DNA of 41,106 nt. Origin: an uncultured bacterium (GTDB taxonomy: Bacteria > Planctomycetota > UBA8108 > UBA1146). Positions 31,839 through 40,378 of this stretch are shown here, one piece after another (within the stretch, counting starts at the first letter, position 1; every line of letters begins with the position of its first letter). The notes under the pieces are model-generated. The model made no database searches. It saw only the letters and a program-made list of their open reading frames with translations, and was not told where the DNA came from. The DNA lies in contig CALEHF010000446.1 of the NCBI GenBank assembly GCA_937876125.1, positions 1-41,106 of the forward strand. The letters run 5' to 3'. The position numbers and the translations under genes are program-made.

Positions 31839-32372
31839 TCAAGGAACGGTGTGTTTGACCCCTCCTAGGATCGTGCTCCAGTAGAGATCTCCCGAAGGAT
31901 ACGGCTTGTCGCGCACGACGTCGATCGCGAGGACACTCAGGTCACCATTGGCGTTCATGAGGCGAGGCCACGCGTCATCGGCGAGGGGCCAGGTCTTGTC
32001 GACACCGAACCCGATACCGTCGGCGTCAAGTTGGATGAGTTCAGAGAGGGTCAACGCTGGTTGACCGAACTTGAGCTCGGTAGAGCCACGCGAGGGTGTC
32101 TGGATCAGGAAGATCGCAAGCAGGTCGTATCGACCATGAATGAGGACTCGGGCCTGCCACCGGGCCGGGTGCAGGTGAACCCCATGCCTGGAATCTGGGA
32201 AGACATCTACAAACCGACGTACCGTCGTGGGCGATGAGAGGGCATGGGCTGTGGCGAGGGCGATGAATTTCTCTCTCTCCGCGATGTCCTTGGAGATCTT
32301 GGCTGTGTAGTAGTAACCCGCTGCGATCGCGATGATCAGGAGCAGTGCGATGATCTTCACAAGGGTATGCAT
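31839..32372 (-). CDS. Small membrane-anchored protein, unknown
   Basis: A 177-residue protein I do not recognise. One N-terminal membrane segment (about 5-22, VKIIALLLIIAIAAGYYY) is followed by a soluble domain with mixed helix and strand and no cysteines. The ATG at 32372 has GGAGGC upstream at a good distance. The soluble part is probably periplasmic. It sits in a lower-GC stretch between tRNA-Ala and the phosphate transporter and may be a late arrival. Confidence 0.6.
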   Translation of the reverse strand: MHTLVKIIALLLIIAIAAGYYYTAKISKDIAEREKFIALATAHALSSPTTVRRFVDVFPDSRHGVHLHPARWQARVLIHGRYDLLAIFLIQTPSRGSTELKFGQPALTLSELIQLDADGIGFGVDKTWPLADDAWPRLMNANGDLSVLAIDVVRDKPYPSGDLYWSTILGGVKHTVP

Positions 32373-32633
32373 CCAGTGATGCCTCCAGAGGACTTCGTGT
32401 CGCTCACCGGTTCAGAGTTCATCGAGGCGAGAACTACTGGGCAGTGTCGAGGCCCGAGAAGTCGCAGATATCTGCAACGAGATGATCGAGTACGTCACTG
32501 CGACGCCCCCCCCCTTCTGACTCGAAAGCGTTCTGTAACGCAGACTCCTCGAGAAAAAGTATGCGGCGCACACAGACTCGTTGAGCGATTGATTTCTGGA
32601 AACTCTCAACGGACCTCCGCAGCTACCTCCCTC

Positions 32634-34232
32634 TTACCCGTCCTCGTCACTGAACTGCTCGGGGTTCTGACGCTCTTCGGCAGCTTCCTTCGTCCGTTGC
32701 GCTTGACTGTCCCCTCGTCGCTTGAGGACCACGCGGACGGCCATGTTCGCGCTCAGCCCGAGTGCGATGCCGACCACGCCGGTCACCGCGATCAATTTGC
32801 AGACGAGCCCCGCCGCGATCGCCGCAATCCCCGCGGCGGTGAACCAGCTGAAGATGACCCAGATAGTGCGCGCGAGTTTCAAGTCGGCGTCGCCTCGTTG
32901 GAGGATCCGATCCGCAGCTCCCGTCGCGACCACCGCCGCGAAGGTGACATACGTCGTCGACACGGGAAGTTTGAAGCTCGACGCCATCGCGATCACGCTG
33001 GCCGACACTCCGAGAATCACGCACGCTCGAATGGCATCGTAATCTCGAATCTCATCGGTCCCGGGTTTCAAAGGCGATGGTGCGAGCGAGGCGGTTTCCA
33101 GATCACCGCGGCCGCGGAGCTGGATCATCTTGCGGGAGACGCGCAAACACCAACGCGGAGCGTACAGCGCCACGACGTTGGACATGCTCCCCGCCCCGAT
33201 GGCCGCTTCCGTCACGCGGTGGGCGCGCTTGGTGAACATACCGGTCAACAACAAGAATCCAGAGGCGACGAGCATCCACGCCGGCAAACTGACTTCGCTC
33301 GCGAGGGCCACGCCTTCGTGGCGGTGCTCGATGAGAGCAAGCGCCGACAAACCGGGGGCCGCACAGTTGGCGAGATCGTTCTGCCCGAAGGCGAAGCCCA
33401 TACAGAACGTGCCGAGAATCGCGAGGTAGGGAAAGAGCCGAGTCGCCACGCGGTGTCGAAACACGACCAGCGCAACGTGAATCAAGACGGCGAACAGTAG
33501 CCAAAGCCCGAGCACAACGGGGACGGCTCCGAACTCCTCGATCACGCCACCCTTGAAGGCCTTCACGATCGCAAGGCTCTTCATTCCTTTGATCACCATG
33601 AAGTAGGTCAACATGGCGAGCATGCCGCCACCGGCCCACGCCCCGTGCAGGAGCAGCGTAACCAAGTGCTCGCCTCGACTGCCGATCGCGCCTCGCACCG
33701 CTCGCTGAACGAAGAAGCTCGCCACGCCGCTGATCAAGATCGACATAATGATCGCGGTGACGACCTTCCCCGCGTTCGGCCACTGCACGATTTCCGATCC
33801 CCCCACCGCATACGATGCGCCGAGGAGCTCGAAGACGAGACATGCGGTCGTGCTGACCGGCATCCCGAAGGCGGAGTATCCGTAGAGGAGGACGGTGTCG
33901 ACGATGTAGACCGAGATGTAGATCGCAATGGCGGTCTGCAACACTTGGTCGAGCATCGAGGGATCAAAGATCCCTTTGCGGGCGGTATCCACAACGCCGG
34001 ACGAGAGACTCGCCCCGAGCACGACCCCGACCCCCGCCACCCACACCGCAGCATTGCGGGGAAGGATGCGGGCCCCGTAGGCGGCATTGACCAGGTTGGC
34101 GGCATCGTTTCGACCGACTTCGACCGTGTCCCAGATCAGCATTCCGATCGCGACGAAGAATGAGACCCAGAGAAACGTGGACATACCGGTGAAGTCGATC
34201 GCGGCGAGCGTGATCGAATTGAAGATCTCCAT
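32634..34232 (-). CDS. PiT-family inorganic phosphate transporter
   Basis: A 532-residue multi-pass membrane protein with both copies of the PiT signature: GRNDAANLVNAAYGARIL near residue 40 and FGQNDLANCAAPGLSA in the second half, each followed by PVSTT (MPVSTTACLVFELLGA; LPVSTTYVTFAAVVATG). It imports phosphate with a cation. A charged cytoplasmic tail ends the protein. It starts six bases after the PhoU-like gene, the usual partner of PiT transporters, so the two form an operon. Confidence 0.93.
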   Translation of the reverse strand: MEIFNSITLAAIDFTGMSTFLWVSFFVAIGMLIWDTVEVGRNDAANLVNAAYGARILPRNAAVWVAGVGVVLGASLSSGVVDTARKGIFDPSMLDQVLQTAIAIYISVYIVDTVLLYGYSAFGMPVSTTACLVFELLGASYAVGGSEIVQWPNAGKVVTAIIMSILISGVASFFVQRAVRGAIGSRGEHLVTLLLHGAWAGGGMLAMLTYFMVIKGMKSLAIVKAFKGGVIEEFGAVPVVLGLWLLFAVLIHVALVVFRHRVATRLFPYLAILGTFCMGFAFGQNDLANCAAPGLSALALIEHRHEGVALASEVSLPAWMLVASGFLLLTGMFTKRAHRVTEAAIGAGSMSNVVALYAPRWCLRVSRKMIQLRGRGDLETASLAPSPLKPGTDEIRDYDAIRACVILGVSASVIAMASSFKLPVSTTYVTFAAVVATGAADRILQRGDADLKLARTIWVIFSWFTAAGIAAIAAGLVCKLIAVTGVVGIALGLSANMAVRVVLKRRGDSQAQRTKEAAEERQNPEQFSDEDG

Positions 34233-34238
34233 ACCGGG

Positions 34239-34910
34239 CTATCGCGCGATCATACGGCGGAGTCTCTCCGCGGTCTTGTCGGCATGGTTGGCCAGCTTGC
34301 CGAGCTCCATCATGATTTTCGACCACAGATAGATGTCGGTTGGATGCATTTGCTCATCGGTCAATGCGAACATTCGTTTCGAGAGCGCGTATTCTTGCTT
34401 GTCCGACTCCCATTCGGCGTGCTCCGCCTTCTCGACCAATTGCATGATCGACCGACCGCGCTCGCCGATAAAATCGGACTCCTTCAGATCTGCGAGCTGG
34501 TCGGCGCAATTGAAGAGGATCTCGCAAACCTCGACCACTTTCGCTACGTACGCTCGCAAGTCATCCACGAGCTCTGCCGGGAGCGGCAGTTGCTTCAGTG
34601 TCAGAACGACGGCGATGTCTTCCGCCGTATCCGCGATGTCATCCTGGAGCTTGAGGTAGGCGAGAAGATCACCGCGAAAGAGTGGGAGGGAGAATGCGCG
34701 GGGCATCTGTTCGCGGATCTCGTTCTTGATCTTGTCCGCTTCGTGCTCGAGCCGGAACACTTGTTGAGCCCGTTCCTCGAGTTCGGTCCAGTTTCCGGCG
34801 AGGAGACACTCGAACATGGGAATGACGACGGCCACGCACTCCTTTGCCTTTGCCATGTGGAGGCAGAGGGGTCCGAAGGGCGAGTCTGCGAAATCCACGA
34901 ACTTGGTCAT
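34239..34910 (-). CDS. PhoU-like regulator (DUF47, TIGR00153 family)
   Basis: A 223-residue all-helical protein with LEHEADKIKNEIREQMPR and LKLQDDIADTAEDIA, repeats of the PhoU type that bind metal through acidic residues. Such proteins accompany PiT transporters and are thought to regulate them. ATG 34910 follows GGGGAG and begins at the family start; the reading to 35024 is not supported. First gene of the phoU-like/pit operon. Confidence 0.9.
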   Translation of the reverse strand: MTKFVDFADSPFGPLCLHMAKAKECVAVVIPMFECLLAGNWTELEERAQQVFRLEHEADKIKNEIREQMPRAFSLPLFRGDLLAYLKLQDDIADTAEDIAVVLTLKQLPLPAELVDDLRAYVAKVVEVCEILFNCADQLADLKESDFIGERGRSIMQLVEKAEHAEWESDKQEYALSKRMFALTDEQMHPTDIYLWSKIMMELGKLANHADKTAERLRRMIAR

Positions 34911-35021
34911 CGGGCTACTCCCCTGTTCTGAGTGACCACCTGTCCCTTGCGCATCGAGTGCGTCTCGAGCTCCATCAACGATTGCGCTGGGCGCTTGCCG
35001 TCGAGGAACAGGTGGACAGGA

Positions 35022-35051
35022 CACTTAGCACGATCTGTGATCTGGCGTCAA
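35022..35051 (-). promoter_or_regulatory. Possible promoter of the phosphate transport operon
   Basis: TTGACG (35046-35051, minus) and TAAGTG (35022-35027) are 18 bases apart with a TG before the -10. The -10 element is weak. About 105 bases before the start of the PhoU-like gene. No clear Pho box was seen. Confidence 0.3.
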
Positions 35052-35200
35052 AACAACTTTTTCCTGTCGTTCGTGCTCTCCCGAGCCGGGATTGCTGTAT
35101 CCCGCGGGCGGAGTCGGGCAAGCTACGCGTTTCCCCGCACGATCCCTTGCCATTCCCTCATCCGCCGGGGCGAATCGGCCCACCGACGAGGAGGTCTGCC

Positions 35201-35584
35201 GTGTCCGCCGAGGTTCCATTCTCGGAAATTCACTTCACCGTCGAGTTCGAGGTCCCACCGGCCTTCTTGGACAGGTTCTGTGAGCTCGCGGCTCGTCTCA
35301 CTGACGCGACACGGAGCGACGAGCCGGGCACGCTGGTGTACCAATGGTTCTGGAACCAAGACCGGAATCGCGTCGTGGTTCGTGAACTCTTTCGCGACAC
35401 GGCTGCCGTTCTCGCTCACTTCGAAGCACCCACGTTCCAGGCGTGCCTGCCCGAGCTGGTCGCCGGCGCGAGTGTCGTCAGATTCGAAGTGTACGGCGAC
35501 GCCGGACCGGAGATCCTCGACGGTCTCGCTACCTTTGGAGTCTCCCACTACCGACCTTGGTTGGGGCTCTGCCGAGTGGAGTAG
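35201..35584 (+). CDS. ABM-fold protein (antibiotic biosynthesis monooxygenase-like)
   Basis: A 127-residue protein of the ferredoxin-like ABM/YgiN type: EIHFTVEFEVPPAFLDRF at the start, LVYQWFWNQDRNRVVVRELF in the middle, and a helix with HFEAPTFQACLPELV. Members include quinol monooxygenases and haem-degrading enzymes, but many have no known reaction. GTG 35201 follows GAGGAGG by six bases; the frame upstream is open but not gene-like. A terminator follows 35 bases after the stop. A single-gene transcript is likely. Confidence 0.75.
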   Translation: MSAEVPFSEIHFTVEFEVPPAFLDRFCELAARLTDATRSDEPGTLVYQWFWNQDRNRVVVRELFRDTAAVLAHFEAPTFQACLPELVAGASVVRFEVYGDAGPEILDGLATFGVSHYRPWLGLCRVE

Positions 35585-35619
35585 CCGCCGAGTCACTCTC
35601 GCGGTGACCCGAAACGAAC

Positions 35620-35660
35620 CGCGCGGTGGACTGCTTTGGGCAATCCACCGCGCGTTTTCT
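35620..35660 (+). terminator. Terminator after the ABM-fold gene
   Basis: CGCGCGGTGGA and TCCACCGCGCG form an 11-bp perfect stem around a 13-base loop, followed by TTTTCT. Confidence 0.85.
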
Positions 35661-35685
35661 CTATTCCAATTGATCGATCCGTCGG

Positions 35686-36846
35686 TCAGTCGATCGACGC
35701 GGCTCCGCCACAATCGACTGCGTGTAGGTCGAGCCGTTCCACCAACCACTCGGCCGTTTCGGTCACAGATTTTCGGTCGATCACGGCGATCGGTGGAGCC
35801 TTTCTCTCGCCATGGCGATAACGAGGATCGTAGTGTTCCGCAAGGAGCACTCCGACCACGGCGTCGATCTCTCCCGCGGCGAGCTGCGTTCGCAGCCGTT
35901 CCACCCCCGACGGGCCGATGCGCGGATACGCGGCCAGTGCCCCGATACGGTCCGCGACCGCGGCGATGGCCGCCTCTCCACCACTCCCCAGGTAATCATC
36001 GCGGAGCAGTTCGATGCGTTGGGTCAAGGTGGCCCGCAGTTCGATTCGGGGAGCCGCACGCATCTGGCGAAAGAGATCGGCTGGAATTTCTCGATCGCCG
36101 ATCCGGCGTGATTCCGCCTCGATGAGCGTCCACGGACCTCGGAGGCGATCGACCGCCGCGACCAACTCGCTCTCGAAGTACTTCTGAGGCGCAGGGTCCA
36201 GACCGACATCGCCGAGGAGCGACGAACGATGCTGGGCGAGACCTTCGAGGTCGATCACTTGTCGAGGACGAAGCTCGGACACGGCGCGGAGGACCGCGGT
36301 TTTCCCGCACCCGGTCAGACCGTCGAGGAGCACTGGGGTTGGGACCGGCAGCTCTGTGAGTCGCTCCCGAATCAAGGCTCGAAAGCTTCGGTACCCACCT
36401 GTCAGCCGTTGCACGGGGTGGCCGAGCCCCCGGAGCAGGGTCGTGACCGCCGCCGAACGTTCGCCCCCGCGAGCACAGCAGATGATCCGGGGACGCCTGA
36501 GTGTCCTTGCCTGGGGAGTCACCTCGGGGAGCTGGAGCGCCTTCCGCAACTCGGCCACGAATGGCTCGAGCCGAGCGCGGACCTGCACATCTCCCCAATC
36601 GCGCGCATCCCCTTGCCCCATATGTCGAAAGAGAGTTCCCACCACGGCTCGCTCCCGATCGGAGAAGAGGGGGACACTCAGGGCACCCGGAATTCGGTCG
36701 GCCGCGAACTCGAGTGGTGCGCGGACGTCGACGATGATGCCCCCCGAGGCAAGAGCCTCCGCGAGGGAGATCTCGGACGCGGGGTCGACCGGCTCACTCG
36801 GGTGGTCATCGTCTCTGAGCGTCGCATCGGGCACGGACAACACCAT
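35686..36846 (-). CDS. selU: tRNA 2-selenouridine synthase (SelU/MnmH)
   Basis: A 386-residue two-domain protein. The rhodanese domain starts IIVDVRAPLEFAADRIPGA and carries the CCARGG loop (Cys123/124) in place of the E. coli CWRGG; TGGYRSFRALIRE follows. The second domain has Walker A GLTGCGKT (176-183), as expected for this family. The enzyme converts 2-thiouridine at position 34 of tRNA-Lys, -Glu and -Gln into geranylated and then selenated uridine, using selenophosphate. All three of those tRNAs are in this window. The frame opens at ATG 36846. No selD is present here. Confidence 0.92.
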   Translation of the reverse strand: MVLSVPDATLRDDDHPSEPVDPASEISLAEALASGGIIVDVRAPLEFAADRIPGALSVPLFSDRERAVVGTLFRHMGQGDARDWGDVQVRARLEPFVAELRKALQLPEVTPQARTLRRPRIICCARGGERSAAVTTLLRGLGHPVQRLTGGYRSFRALIRERLTELPVPTPVLLDGLTGCGKTAVLRAVSELRPRQVIDLEGLAQHRSSLLGDVGLDPAPQKYFESELVAAVDRLRGPWTLIEAESRRIGDREIPADLFRQMRAAPRIELRATLTQRIELLRDDYLGSGGEAAIAAVADRIGALAAYPRIGPSGVERLRTQLAAGEIDAVVGVLLAEHYDPRYRHGERKAPPIAVIDRKSVTETAEWLVERLDLHAVDCGGAASID

Positions 36847-37014
36847 TTCTTCCAGGAGCCATCCCGCTTGCGATGGTTTTGATTCGGTCAGAGAACCCCA
36901 TCGGGGAGCCCGGCAGTATACCCTTGCTCCTCCCCGCCAAGATCGGGGCCCGAAAGAATGTTTCCGTAGCCGAAACCCCCCTTCAGGGACGGGGTTGTCG
37001 CAGCAGGAGGACCC

Positions 37015-37620
37015 TTGGAAGCGGATCCTGGCTCGTTAGACGACTTGGAATTGATGCGACGCTTCCAGGAGGGAGATGCCAGCGCCTACGAGGCGCTCGT
37101 GCGTCGATACCTCGACCTGGTGGTGCGGCATGCCCGACGGTACGTCGCAGACCTCGCGGGCGCCGAGGATGTCGGACAGGAGGTGTTTCTCCGCCTCTAC
37201 CGGTCGCGAGATCGTTTTCGCGAGCCGAACAACTTCAAGGGGTGGCTGGTCACGATCACGACCCGAATCGCCCTGAACGAGCTTCGGACGCGCCGCCGGA
37301 AACGCTGGGTCACCCGCACGAGCATCGAAGCGGACGACCCCGCCCAGGAATGGCGCCCGGGGAGCGATGCTGGGGAGCCTCCCGAGGAGGCGACCCTCCG
37401 AGAAGAGCGCGTGGTTGCGGTCAGGAAGGCGATCTCGCGATTGCCAGACAACCAGCGGCAGGCGATTCTTCTCCAGAACTTTGAAGACTGGGACCTCGCA
37501 CAGATCGGTGAAGCCATGGATCTGTCAGTCCCTGCGGTCAAATCACTCCTGCACCGTGCGCGTCGCGCCCTCGAGGCGATGCTCGGACCGGTGTTGGGAG
37601 AGGAAGCGAGACGCGCATGA
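37015..37620 (+). CDS. ECF RNA polymerase sigma factor
   Basis: A 201-residue sigma factor of the extracytoplasmic function group. Region 2 is residues 15-85 (YLDLVVRHARRYV, GAEDVGQEVFLRLY, GWLVTITTRIALNELR), with an acidic linker and region 4 at about 130-190 (LPDNQRQAILLQNFEDW, LAQIGEAMDLSVPAVKSLLHRAR). The start is TTG 37015, four bases after AGGAGG. The next gene overlaps its stop by four bases, as usual for a sigma/anti-sigma pair. Confidence 0.93.
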   Translation: MEADPGSLDDLELMRRFQEGDASAYEALVRRYLDLVVRHARRYVADLAGAEDVGQEVFLRLYRSRDRFREPNNFKGWLVTITTRIALNELRTRRRKRWVTRTSIEADDPAQEWRPGSDAGEPPEEATLREERVVAVRKAISRLPDNQRQAILLQNFEDWDLAQIGEAMDLSVPAVKSLLHRARRALEAMLGPVLGEEARRA

Positions 37621-38111
37621 ACGAACGCAACACACCGGACGAGCTCCCTTCGAAAGGGTTCTCTGCAGATGCTGGCGAGGCTTCAGATGCGGGCGAGGTC
37701 GGTGATGGTCAGCTCGATCGGTGGCTCACCGAGGCCGCGGCCGCCGAGCGCGCCGAGACGACGGTGGATGCCGATCGCTTCATGGCCCGCTTGCGGATGC
37801 GCGTGGCGCCGATGGTGCCGAGCCCGTTCGCCGAGCGCCCTGGCATAGTGCGAGTGTTTGCGGTCGCCGCCATGATCCCTCTTTGCCTCGCCCTCTGGTT
37901 GTGCTTCGGGTTGCCGAACGACGGCGGCACCGTGCCCCCCGGAGGCGAGACCTCCGAAGAGCTGGCGCTGATCGATGATTTGGATTTGTTGGAGCTGCTC
38001 GACGATCTCCCCACGGGTGAAATCGCCGAGATCGATCCAGACATGATCGACCTCTACCTGCACCTCGATGTCATCGAAGAGCTGCCGGTTGAATTGTTAG
38101 GGAACTCCTGA
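37617..38111 (+). CDS. Putative anti-sigma factor, single membrane segment
   Basis: A 164-residue protein. The first 75 residues are cytoplasmic and helical (GQLDRWLTEAAAAERAETTV), one membrane segment lies at about 78-98 and the outer part is strongly acidic with repeated Leu-Asp pairs. There is no zinc HxxxCxxC motif. I infer an anti-sigma role from the ATGA overlap with the sigma gene and the topology, not from sequence similarity. Confidence 0.65.
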   Translation: MNERNTPDELPSKGFSADAGEASDAGEVGDGQLDRWLTEAAAAERAETTVDADRFMARLRMRVAPMVPSPFAERPGIVRVFAVAAMIPLCLALWLCFGLPNDGGTVPPGGETSEELALIDDLDLLELLDDLPTGEIAEIDPDMIDLYLHLDVIEELPVELLGNS

Positions 38112-39274
38112 TGCTCTGCGTGTCCTTCCCCCGATCGATGTGCGCGGCACTGTTTGCCGCGGGGATTCTGCTCGTGAATCCAGCGCTAGCTCCCGCCCAG
38201 GATCTGGCTCTGGACCAGGCGGAAACTGAAATTGCCCCGGCGGATGTTCAGATCGCCCAGGCGGGGGGCACGCAAGACGAGGCGGAAGAGAACGACGAAG
38301 CGAACCGAACCGATGAGCAAAGGGCGACGCGCCGCGAGCGCAACCGCGCCCGTTGGGAGAAGCTGTCACCGGAGCGCCGCGACGAGTTGCGTCGAGTCCA
38401 TGAGGCGCTGCGCAAGCTCGATCCCGAGAAGCGAGAGGCACTGAAAAAGCGCCTCCGCGAGCTCGATCCCGAGCGGGCCGAACGGATGCTCGCCAATCGC
38501 GCTCGGTTCCGCCACTCACCTGAGCAGGACGAATTCCGCCATCGTCACGAGGTGCTCCGGCGATTCCAGAGAGGACTCTCCCCCGAGGAGCGCCAACGCG
38601 TCGCTTCCCTCCCCCACGATGAGTTTCGTCAGTTTATCGAAGCGCGGATGGAGAAACACATCCTCCAGTTCCGCGACAGCCTCTCTTTGGAAGAGCAAGT
38701 GCAGTTCGACGGCCTCGATCGCCGACAAAAACTCGATCTACTTCGTTGGCGCCACATGCAGAAAACCCTCGCAGAGTTCCGCGAAGGACTCTCCGCCGAG
38801 GAATTGATCGCGTTCGAGGCTCTCGACCCGCGCTCTCAAAGGCGCGAGATGCACAAAAAGTGGCGGGGGACGAACCGGGGAGGTCCTGGAGAAGGGCGAG
38901 GCGGCGAGCGTCGCGGCCCACCGCCTCCCGAGTGGCTCGAACCGCACATTGAAGAATTCCGTTCGCTGCCGCGCAGCGCGGTTCGCGCGTTCATCCGCGA
39001 AGGGGTCTTCCCCGAGGGTACCAACCGGTCGCCCCAGCTTCGCGCGCTGATCGAGGGCCTCGACCCCGGCCAGCTGGACGAACTGCGTCGAGCCGTAGGG
39101 CGCCCTTCTCGCTCGGAGCCTTTCGAGCGCCCGGGGCGGATCGACGGCCCCGGAGGGGATCGACCGGGGCGGGGTCCTGGTCGAGGGCGACCCGACCGGA
39201 GCGATACTCCACCGGGAGACGGACCGCCCGGTAGAGGTGGCCCTCCCCGTGGCGAACGGCGACTCCAGCTCTGA
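38111..39274 (+). CDS. Secreted charged-helix protein (DUF3106-like)
   Basis: A 387-residue protein with a signal peptide (cut near APAQ, about residue 30). Residues about 65-250 are very charged helix with repeated SPERRDELRR, LDPEKREALKKRLREL, LSPEERQRVA and LSLEEQVQFDGL units, like DUF3106 and distantly like the LTxxQ proteins CpxP/Spy. The C-terminal 130 residues are Gly/Pro/Arg-rich. Its start overlaps the anti-sigma stop by one base. With the sigma pair it may form a periplasmic stress-sensing unit (inference). Its TGA stop lies inside the first copy of a tandem repeat. Confidence 0.75.
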   Translation: MLCVSFPRSMCAALFAAGILLVNPALAPAQDLALDQAETEIAPADVQIAQAGGTQDEAEENDEANRTDEQRATRRERNRARWEKLSPERRDELRRVHEALRKLDPEKREALKKRLRELDPERAERMLANRARFRHSPEQDEFRHRHEVLRRFQRGLSPEERQRVASLPHDEFRQFIEARMEKHILQFRDSLSLEEQVQFDGLDRRQKLDLLRWRHMQKTLAEFREGLSAEELIAFEALDPRSQRREMHKKWRGTNRGGPGEGRGGERRGPPPPEWLEPHIEEFRSLPRSAVRAFIREGVFPEGTNRSPQLRALIEGLDPGQLDELRRAVGRPSRSEPFERPGRIDGPGGDRPGRGPGRGRPDRSDTPPGDGPPGRGGPPRGERRLQL

Positions 39275-39351
39275 TTCAGGCGCTCTGATTCAGGCGCTCT
39301 GATTCAGGCGCTCTGATTCCAACGCTCTGATTCCAACGCTCTGATTCCAAC
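39268..39351. repeat. Six-copy 14-bp tandem repeat at the end of the charged-helix gene
   Basis: Three copies of GCTCTGATTCAGGC (39268, 39282, 39296) are followed by three of GCTCTGATTCCAAC (39310, 39324, 39338). The two versions differ only in the last four bases. The first copy supplies the stop codon of the upstream gene. Confidence 0.96.
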
Positions 39352-39362
39352 TTTGGCGCGCC

Positions 39363-39401
39363 TTGCTGGCCACCCTTGCTGGCCACCCCTGCTGGCCCGC
39401 C
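39363..39401. repeat. Short 13-bp tandem repeat
   Basis: TTGCTGGCCACCC occurs at 39363 and 39376, followed by a diverged third copy (CTGCTGGCCCGCC). It directly follows the 14-bp array. Confidence 0.9.
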
Positions 39402-39536
39402 TCGGGGGCAGCCTCCAACCGAAGTTTTGCTACACGACTCCTCCCCACGAGCCGAAGAACCCGAAGTGGCCCCCTTGCCGGATTTCCGGCTCCCGGGGAC
39501 CCCGTCCGCCTGTCGCGGGTACCGAGGGAGTCTTCG

Positions 39537-40025
39537 ATGGTCGTTCTGACACTGATCGTGCTCGGCTTCTGGCTGATCGTTCTCGTGATCCACTTCGAGA
39601 TCAGGAAACGCGAGGTCGAGGAGTGCGTTCTCGGTCAGCTCGCACGCCACGAGGCCGCCCGGCTCCGCGTCGAAGAATTCGAGTTGGAGCTTCGGCTCGA
39701 GGACGAGCGGGAAGAGATCTCCGAGGCGTCCGACGAAGCGGAAGAATCCTCCACGGGTACCTCTGGCAGTTCCGAGTCCGCCGAGAAGGCGTTCGACTCC
39801 GGCGCCGCCCCCCAGAGAGCCTCCACAGCCCTTCCGGAGCCCCTTCTCGACCCCACTCCGGCCCAATTCTCAGCATTGGTCGCTCCCAGCCCGGACGATT
39901 CCGAGCCGGTTCCGCACGTCTACGACTTCGTCCAGCAGGTGGCCCGGGATCAACCCGAACTCGCCACTGCAACCATCCGGCGCCTCATTGAGCAGGATCC
40001 ACGGCCGGCCTACCCCATTTTCTGA
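39537..40025 (+). CDS. Small membrane-anchored acidic protein
   Basis: A 162-residue protein I do not assign to a family. One N-terminal membrane segment (about 2-20, VVLTLIVLGFWLIVLVI) precedes a Glu/Arg-rich, probably coiled helix (22-75), a Ser/Pro-rich stretch, and a C-terminal helix DFVQQVARDQPELATATIRR. The final segment recalls the short helices by which FliF-type proteins bind FliG, but this is weak. ATG 39537 follows GAGGGAG; upstream is tandem-repeat DNA. Confidence 0.65.
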   Translation: MVVLTLIVLGFWLIVLVIHFEIRKREVEECVLGQLARHEAARLRVEEFELELRLEDEREEISEASDEAEESSTGTSGSSESAEKAFDSGAAPQRASTALPEPLLDPTPAQFSALVAPSPDDSEPVPHVYDFVQQVARDQPELATATIRRLIEQDPRPAYPIF

Positions 40026-40378
40026 TTATTGCCACGACAACCGGACCGTTGACGGATTTCCCACTCGCGCTAGGATGGGCTGATCAGGACGCTGCCTGCG
40101 ATCCCGATTCCTCCCGGTTCCTGGGGTGGATCCCAACGTGGACAAGAGTCCCCGTTGAGGGCACGTATCCGCTTGAGGATGCGTAGGGACCGGAGTACAC
40201 ACGACAACACGAGACGGCACGAGAGTGCGCGGTCCAGCAACACACCCGTGGGACTGGTTCGGTGTATCTCAATCGTGCCGCGAGACCGATCTCGCTCCCG
40301 CGGACGCTCTCCATTCGGCGGGTCTGGCATCAGCGGGTCTCGCAGAACGATCTCGACGACTGGAAGGAAGTTCGAGCG
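40026..40378. other. 353-base intergenic region
   Basis: No gene is supported between the two small membrane-protein genes. I see no terminator for the first gene or clear promoter for the second. An open frame continues through 40262-40378 in phase with the downstream gene but lacks a ribosome-binding site. Confidence 0.5.
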
